DNA from: CAZUXE01 sp964624585
Lineage (GTDB): Bacteria; Hydrothermota; Tepidihabitantia; B3-TA06
DNA: 22,796 nucleotides
Assembly (NCBI GenBank): GCA_964624585.1
Contig: CAZUXE010000025.1
Location: 1-22,796, forward strand
Reading direction: 5' to 3'
Shown here: positions 17,872-22,796 of the stretch, one piece after another
How positions within the stretch are numbered: position 1 is the first letter of the stretch
Layout: the number at the start of each line of letters is the position of its first letter
Notes under the pieces: generated by a model
Told to the model about the DNA's origin: nothing
Databases searched by the model: none
Seen by the model: the letters and a program-made list of their open reading frames with translations, nothing else
Position numbers and translations under genes: made by a program

Positions 17872-20682
17872 ATGGAACAGGACATATTAATTAAGGGCGC
17901 GAAAGAACACAACTTAAAGAATATCGATGTCAGAATCCCGCGCAATAAGTTAGTGGTGATAACCGGACTGTCGGGTTCGGGAAAATCCTCACTTGCCTTT
18001 GATACACTGTATGCCGAAGGTCAAAGGCGTTATATGGAATCACTATCAGCCTATGCTCGTCAATTTATGGGCGCTATGGAAAAACCGGATGTGGATTTCA
18101 TTGAAGGCCTTTCCCCTGCAATAGCTATTGAACAACGAAGCTCATCTCGCAACCCGCGTTCCACTGTAGCTACTGTTACAGAGGTTTATGACTACCTAAG
18201 GGTGCTTTATGCTCGTATTGGCATTCCCTTCTGCCCGAACTGCGGCGAACCTATATCCAAGATGACTTCTGACCAGATAATAGACACACTTCTTGAATAT
18301 CCTGATAAAACCAAGCTAATTATCCTGGCGCCTGTGGTACAAGGAAGAAAGGGTGAGTATAGAGACCTGTGGGGAAAATTAATGCGCAAGGGCTTTGTAC
18401 GCGCAAGGGTTGATGGTGAAATAGTAGAGCTTGACAATGTTCCGAAATTGGAAAAGTTCAAACAACACACCATAGAGGTTGTAGTTGATAGAATTGTGTT
18501 GAAAAAAGGCATCCGTAAAAGGCTCGCTGATTCCGTGGAGCTTGCTCTCTCTGAAGGTGAGGGCCTGTGTACGATGAGCATAAACGGCAGTGAAGAGCGA
18601 ACCTTCAGTCAGTCGCTGGCATGTGTTAAATGCGGTTTCGCCTACCCTGAAATATCGCCACGTCTGTTTTCATTCAACTCTCCTTATGGAGCCTGTCCCG
18701 CTTGTCATGGCTTGGGAACAAAAATGGAGATAGACCCTGAAAGGCTTATTGTAAATCCAAAATTATCCGTACTTGAGGGAACTATAGCTCCCTGGGGGGA
18801 ACCGCACGGTTGGACACTGGCGCTTTTGAACGCTGTTGCTCAACATTACAACTTTGACCCTGCGCTCCCATGGGAAAAACTCTCTGAGAAGGCAAAAGAA
18901 ATTATTCTCCACGGCTCTACTGAAAAAATTAAGATTCACTACAAGGGTAATACAGGTACCAGCTACGAAGGAAATGAACGCTTTGAAGGTGTGGTAAATA
19001 ACCTAATGCGCCTGTACAAACAAACCGATTCAGACTACAGAAGGCGATATATTGAAGGTTTTATGTCAATATTACCCTGCCCTGTATGCAAAGGCGATAG
19101 ACTAAAACCGGAAGCGCTTTCAGTACTCATAAATAACACAAATATCAGAACAATAACCAAAATGTCGGTTGGTGAAGCTCTGGATTTTTTCAAGGGATTG
19201 AAACTAAACAGCCGCCAAAGAACTATTGCTAAAGATATAGTAAGGGAAATAAGCAATAGGCTAGGCTTTCTTAAAGAAGTAGGTGTTGAGTACTTAACAC
19301 TTGACAGAACCGCTGATACCCTAGCCGGAGGTGAGGAGCAGAGGGTTCATCTTGCAACACAAATAGGCTCCAGGCTGGTAGGAGTCATTTATATACTTGA
19401 TGAGCCAACCATTGGCCTGCATCCCAGGGATAACAGAAGACTGCTTAATACATTGAACAGCTTGAGAAATTTAGGCAATACAGTAGTTGTCGTAGAACAC
19501 GATATGGAAACTATTGAATCGGCAGACTACGTAATTGACTTAGGCCCAGGGGCAGGAACAAAGGGAGGACGAATTGTAGCCCAGGGAACCCCTGATGAAA
19601 TAAGAGCCTCAAAACGTTCGCTTACCGGAAAGTACATGTCTGGCAAAGTTCAGGTAAGCATTCCCCGCAAGAGAAGAAACCCCGGTCAACACAAACTGGT
19701 TATTCGTGGCGCAAACCACAACAACCTTAAGGATATTGACGTTGAATTTCCCCTTGGGCTTTTTATCTGCGTTACCGGTGTTTCCGGTTCAGGCAAATCA
19801 TCGCTGGTTTCAGATATCTTGCATAAAGCCCTTGCCCGAAAATTCTACCGCTCACGGGCGAAACCTGGAAGCTATAAAGAAATTGAAGGATTAGAATATC
19901 TGGATAAGGTCATAAATATTGACCAGTCCCCCATAGGCCGTACGCCGCGCTCAAATCCGGCTACATATACTCAGGCCTTCGGACCAATAAGAGAACTGTT
20001 TTCAAAAACCAAAGAAGCCCGTATAAGGGGTTATAAGCCGGGACGCTTCAGCTTCAACGTAAGAGGAGGTCGCTGTGAAAAGTGCAGCGGAGACGGAACT
20101 TTGAGAATAGAAATGCACTTCTTGCCCGATATTTACGTCCCATGCGAGGTTTGTCACGGCAAAAGATACAACCGTGAAACCCTTGAGGTTCACTTCAAGG
20201 GAAAGAATATTGCCGAAATACTTGATATGAGTGTCAACCAAGCCTTTGATTTTTTTGCAGACATCCCCCCTATTGCTCGTAAAATGAAACTACTAAAAGA
20301 GGTTGGACTAGGATATATAAAGCTTGGGCAGTCAGCCCCTTCGCTCTCAGGTGGAGAAGCGCAACGTATAAAACTTGCCAAAGAGCTGGCCAAAATTCCC
20401 AAAGGTCATACTATTTATATTCTTGATGAACCTACCACCGGTCTGCATTTTGAAGATGTAAGAATGCTGCTTTCCGTACTACAGAAACTTGTAGAAAAAC
20501 AAAATACTGTAGTGGTAATTGAACACAATTTAGATGTAATAAAATCCGCTGACTGGATAATTGATTTAGGCCCTGAAGGCGGCGATGAAGGAGGCTATAT
20601 AGTAGCTCAAGGCCCGCCTGAACTTATTGCAACACAAAAGAGTTCATATACCGGCAAATTCCTTAAAAAGGTGCTAAAGTGA
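17872..20682 (+). CDS. uvrA: Excinuclease ABC subunit A
   Basis: The 936-residue product is the damage-recognition ATPase of nucleotide excision repair, working with UvrB. It has two ABC modules: Walker A at 32-40 (GLSGSGKSS) and 636-644 (GVSGSGKSS), and Walker B with DEP at 510-512 and 852-854. Zinc-finger cysteines include the pairs 251/254 and 275/278, and 735/738 and 758/761. The conserved IDQSPIGRTPRSNPATYT segment is at 683-700. The second signature is the normal LSGGEAQRIKLA (825-836), but the first reads LAGGEEQRVHLA (484-495) where LSGGEAQRIRLA is usual, replacing the signature serine with alanine. The start at ATG 17872 follows AGGGGA (17863-17868) and gives the usual family start MEQDILIKGAKEHNLKN. 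The stop overlaps the GTG of cca by four bases. Confidence 0.98.
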   Translation: MEQDILIKGAKEHNLKNIDVRIPRNKLVVITGLSGSGKSSLAFDTLYAEGQRRYMESLSAYARQFMGAMEKPDVDFIEGLSPAIAIEQRSSSRNPRSTVATVTEVYDYLRVLYARIGIPFCPNCGEPISKMTSDQIIDTLLEYPDKTKLIILAPVVQGRKGEYRDLWGKLMRKGFVRARVDGEIVELDNVPKLEKFKQHTIEVVVDRIVLKKGIRKRLADSVELALSEGEGLCTMSINGSEERTFSQSLACVKCGFAYPEISPRLFSFNSPYGACPACHGLGTKMEIDPERLIVNPKLSVLEGTIAPWGEPHGWTLALLNAVAQHYNFDPALPWEKLSEKAKEIILHGSTEKIKIHYKGNTGTSYEGNERFEGVVNNLMRLYKQTDSDYRRRYIEGFMSILPCPVCKGDRLKPEALSVLINNTNIRTITKMSVGEALDFFKGLKLNSRQRTIAKDIVREISNRLGFLKEVGVEYLTLDRTADTLAGGEEQRVHLATQIGSRLVGVIYILDEPTIGLHPRDNRRLLNTLNSLRNLGNTVVVVEHDMETIESADYVIDLGPGAGTKGGRIVAQGTPDEIRASKRSLTGKYMSGKVQVSIPRKRRNPGQHKLVIRGANHNNLKDIDVEFPLGLFICVTGVSGSGKSSLVSDILHKALARKFYRSRAKPGSYKEIEGLEYLDKVINIDQSPIGRTPRSNPATYTQAFGPIRELFSKTKEARIRGYKPGRFSFNVRGGRCEKCSGDGTLRIEMHFLPDIYVPCEVCHGKRYNRETLEVHFKGKNIAEILDMSVNQAFDFFADIPPIARKMKLLKEVGLGYIKLGQSAPSLSGGEAQRIKLAKELAKIPKGHTIYILDEPTTGLHFEDVRMLLSVLQKLVEKQNTVVVIEHNLDVIKSADWIIDLGPEGGDEGGYIVAQGPPELIATQKSSYTGKFLKKVLK

Positions 20683-22073
20683 TTAACCTTGCTCCTCTTG
20701 AACCGCATATACCGATACTAAAGAAACTTGCCGATTTATCGGATAATGATGAATTGTATCTGGTGGGCGGCGCTGTACGTGACCTACTGCTGGGCAGAAA
20801 GATTCTTGACCTAGATTTCACCTTGAAAGGTTCAGGAATCAGAATGGCATCTCAGGCATCTCGAAAACTAAAAGGGGCCTTTGTACCGCTTTCTGAAAAG
20901 GACGATGAGGCAAGGGTAGTGCTGCGCAAAGAATTGATACTCGACTTCAGAGGTTTTAGAACATCCATTCTGGACGATTTAGCCGACCGCGACTTTACCA
21001 TAAACGCTATGGCGCTTCCCCTTAAATCAATAATTAACGGAGACAAGCCAAAACTTATTGACCCTTTCGGAGGAATAAACGACTTAAGAAAGCGCGTCAT
21101 CAAAACAACAGGGGCAAGCTCAATAAGCAACGATCCCTTAAGGATATTCAGAGCCTTCAGATTCGCTGCCCAACTTAATGGAAATATTCATCCTTCACTT
21201 CTGCTGGAGGCGGAAAGAACCTTACTTAACGGGGTAGCGCGTGAAAGAATTGCCTACGAATTCATGATGATTATGGCCTGCACACCTGTCTATCATATCA
21301 TAAATCAAATGATTACCACAGGACTGTTACAGCAGATTTTCCCATTCCCTCAATTTTGGAACGATTTTCAGGTTCGTTCACATTCCCTACTGGTTCTTGC
21401 AACTCTGGATAGAATACTTACAGAAAAGCGATTCTCGTCAGTTATACAGGAGTTGATTAACGATATTATGGCCGATTCAAAACGATTGGCGCTTTTGAAA
21501 ATTGCCGCTCTTTTCCACGATGTATCAAAACCGGAAACCAGAATTAGAGCAGAAGACGGCTCCATGCATTTCTATGGTCATGATACACGCGGCGCAAAAA
21601 AAATAAGGTGGGCGCTTTCAAAAATAATGCGCTTTTCAAACGAAGACAGCGAAAGGGTTCAGGAAATGGTGGCGCGACACATGCACCTACATCTTATTGC
21701 CACAGCCCCGCAACTAACAGAACGCGCAATGCGTCGCTTTACAAGAACATGCGAAAATACGGCTAAGGACATAATGATTCTTGATTTAGCCGATGGATTC
21801 GCTACAGCAGGCAGAACTCGTCATCTGGAACGAACTATCGTGGACATTTTGAACCTTGCAGCCGAAGACGCCAAACGTGCAGCATTTGTTCCTTTAGTCA
21901 ACGGCCATGACTTAATAAACATGGGACTCAAACCAGGCCCACTATTCAAAAAGATACTGTCGGAACTTGAAGAGCTGCAATGGGAACGCAAGATTACAAC
22001 TAAGGAAGAAGGCCTGAAATTGATTCGTGAAAAAATAGCCTCAGGCGAATACAGCTTTCCCGAACCCAACTAA
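20679..22073 (+). CDS. cca: CCA-adding enzyme / tRNA nucleotidyltransferase (poly(A) polymerase family)
   Basis: The 464-residue product is a class II nucleotidyltransferase that adds or repairs the 3' CCA of tRNAs. Motifs are LVGGAVRDLLLG (GGxxRD at 30-35), the metal aspartates DLD (44-46), RDFTINAMA (104-112), DPLRIFRAFRFA (152-163) and ERIAYEF (189-195). An HD domain (FHDVSKPETR, His280-Asp281) and the C-terminal VNGHDLINMGLKPGP follow. The tRNA-Cys in this window lacks an encoded CCA, so such an activity is needed. The HD domain suggests added phosphohydrolase activity, as in E. coli Cca, but CCA addition versus poly(A) or split CC/A activity cannot be read with certainty. The GTG start overlaps the uvrA stop (GTGA), so it depends on uvrA transcription. 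No terminator follows. Confidence 0.93.
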   Translation: MINLAPLEPHIPILKKLADLSDNDELYLVGGAVRDLLLGRKILDLDFTLKGSGIRMASQASRKLKGAFVPLSEKDDEARVVLRKELILDFRGFRTSILDDLADRDFTINAMALPLKSIINGDKPKLIDPFGGINDLRKRVIKTTGASSISNDPLRIFRAFRFAAQLNGNIHPSLLLEAERTLLNGVARERIAYEFMMIMACTPVYHIINQMITTGLLQQIFPFPQFWNDFQVRSHSLLVLATLDRILTEKRFSSVIQELINDIMADSKRLALLKIAALFHDVSKPETRIRAEDGSMHFYGHDTRGAKKIRWALSKIMRFSNEDSERVQEMVARHMHLHLIATAPQLTERAMRRFTRTCENTAKDIMILDLADGFATAGRTRHLERTIVDILNLAAEDAKRAAFVPLVNGHDLINMGLKPGPLFKKILSELEELQWERKITTKEEGLKLIREKIASGEYSFPEPN

Positions 22074-22400
22074 CACCGCACTTTTTAGCTTCCATGATTG
22101 TTCGGGGTACATAATTTCTAGTAACCACTTCCTTAACCGCCAGTCCTCAGCTCCCAACGACCTAACTTCCTTCTTCAATAAGACCAATGTTCCCGATTCA
22201 CGCACTCGCGTAAATTCCTGTATAAACTTGTAATACTTTGACTTCTCCCCAATTGTTTCAACCTCGGCTTCCCACTTCCTTAAAGAATCATAACTAATGC
22301 CACCTGCTATAACAGAACAAGCTTGTAAAATAGACTTCCGCGAATAAAAGTAGGCTAGCTTTATTGAGTAAAGGCAGACTCCAACGAATACAGATAAGTT
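22041..22400 (-). pseudogene. Remnant resembling a phage terminase small subunit
   Basis: On the minus strand a frame is open from a TAA (22403-22401) to a TGA (22043-22041). It encodes about 119 residues but has no ATG, GTG or TTG near its beginning. The conceptual product contains RKSILQACSVIAGGISYDSL, then RKWEAE, KYYKFIQEFTRVRESGTLV and EDWRLRKWLLEIMYPEQSW. This is the pattern of small-terminase-like DNA-binding proteins: a helix-turn-helix ending in GIS-x-x-x-x-x-x-W, a helical middle, then DWRAAAWLLERRYPE. The end runs 33 bases into the 3' end of cca on the opposite strand. Lack of a start and the invaded stop suggest decay. The family likeness is from memory and moderate. Confidence 0.5.
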
Positions 22401-22509
22401 TTAGGAAAAAAAACGAAACTTCAATACCCAAACTAATCTTTATATTCTTCTAAAGCCATCCGCTACCAGTCTGCAGTTTTTCGATAGAATTATAATAAAA
22501 ATAATTATA

Positions 22510-22537
22510 TTGACTTTTAATATATATACGTTATTAT
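22510..22537 (+). promoter_or_regulatory. AT-rich promoter of the edge gene
   Basis: TTGACT (22510-22515), a 16-bp spacer and TATTAT (22532-22537), preceded by a very AT-rich stretch (about 22487-22509) that could act as an UP element. The leader (about 22544-22561) carries AAGGAGG at 22550-22556. Between the terminase-like remnant and this promoter (22401-22486) nothing else is visible. Confidence 0.6.
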
Positions 22538-22561
22538 ATTTTCTAAATCAAGGAGGATCTA

Positions 22562-22796
22562 GTGGCTAAAGTAAAAATAAAACCTTCCAAAGAACAAAAA
22601 AAAGCTATAAGGGACGCCCGTAAAATAATTGAACAGTTACTTGAATTAGATGGCAATGAAGCTGAAACTCGGAGAAGGGTTGAACGAATATTTGAATCGG
22701 TCATGGGCTATGACGCTTTTAAGCATCTCTCTCGGGAACGTGCGGTCCAAGGAGCCGGTGAAGTCGAACATGTTGATTTTGCCATACAGCTTGAGC
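22562..22796 (+). CDS. Partial gene with HsdR-N-like (restriction-enzyme-type) region
   Basis: The gene starts at GTG 22562, 5 bases after AAGGAGG, and is cut by the window edge after 78 residues. A lysine-rich start (about 1-21) leads to a helix ending LLELDGNEAETRRRVERIFE, then SVMGYDAFKHLSRERA and EVEHVDFAIQLE. This order (an ExxxRxR helix, a GYD turn, a conserved Glu, then an xDFAIQ strand holding the first nuclease aspartate) resembles the N-terminal PD-(D/E)xK region of type I restriction R-subunit-like proteins. The rest of the active site would lie beyond the edge, so neither nuclease activity nor a link to restriction can be confirmed. Confidence 0.7.
   Translation, partial: MAKVKIKPSKEQKKAIRDARKIIEQLLELDGNEAETRRRVERIFESVMGYDAFKHLSRERAVQGAGEVEHVDFAIQLE

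Noticed and set aside
22074..22500. CRISPR array or other tandem repeats in the right intergenic region
   Set aside because: No regularly spaced repeat units were found here or elsewhere in the window.

Overview
The window is a draft bacterial scaffold of roughly 40% G+C, with one run of 100 Ns (7704-7803) marking a scaffold join. Bacterial traits include lipobox signal peptides, consensus -35/-10 promoters, AGGAGG ribosome sites, UvrA, RecJ, EF-P and a CCA-adding enzyme. A fumarate-reductase-like pair next to pyruvate phosphate dikinase suggests an anaerobic or fermentative lifestyle. I cannot assign a phylum from sequence alone; an uncultured lineage related to the FCB group is only a guess.

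Layout. (1) 1-1708: two small lipoprotein genes, one unrecognised and one with a DUF4349 domain, each with its own promoter, ending at a two-way terminator. (2) 1721-4532, minus strand: a two-gene fumarate reductase/succinate dehydrogenase-like operon (iron-sulfur subunit, then flavoprotein) and a tRNA-Cys. (3) 4595-7673: a regulatory region with a strong promoter and a palindromic operator candidate, then ppdK and its terminator. (4) 7848-12175: a MazG-like pyrophosphohydrolase gene leading a tight run of four membrane-protein genes, one carrying a DUF6754 domain, closed by a terminator. This is the least understood and most interesting block. (5) 12190-14181: a phosphomannomutase/phosphoglucomutase overlapping efp. 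(6) 14180-17667, minus strand: ybbR-like, tsaD and recJ, all overlapping, from one promoter. (7) 17733-22073: an intergenic palindrome, then uvrA overlapping cca. (8) 22041-22796: a decayed phage-terminase-small-subunit-like relic, then the start of a gene with an HsdR-N-like region that runs off the edge.

How the parts fit. PPDK interconverts PEP and pyruvate, and the fumarate reductase pair would be an electron sink; both fit anaerobic carbon flow. The pair has no membrane-anchor gene and lacks the histidine that normally attaches FAD covalently, which points towards fumarate reduction by a soluble enzyme. The tRNA gene lacks an encoded CCA end, consistent with the cca gene at 20679.

Promoters here are unusually legible (TTGACN, 16-17 bp spacer, TANNNT). 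At three operons (frdB, the MazG-like gene, ybbR-like) the -10 box ends only 5-7 bases before the start codon with no Shine-Dalgarno sequence, so these messages are predicted to be leaderless. Genes inside operons instead carry AGGAGG sites or are coupled by overlaps.
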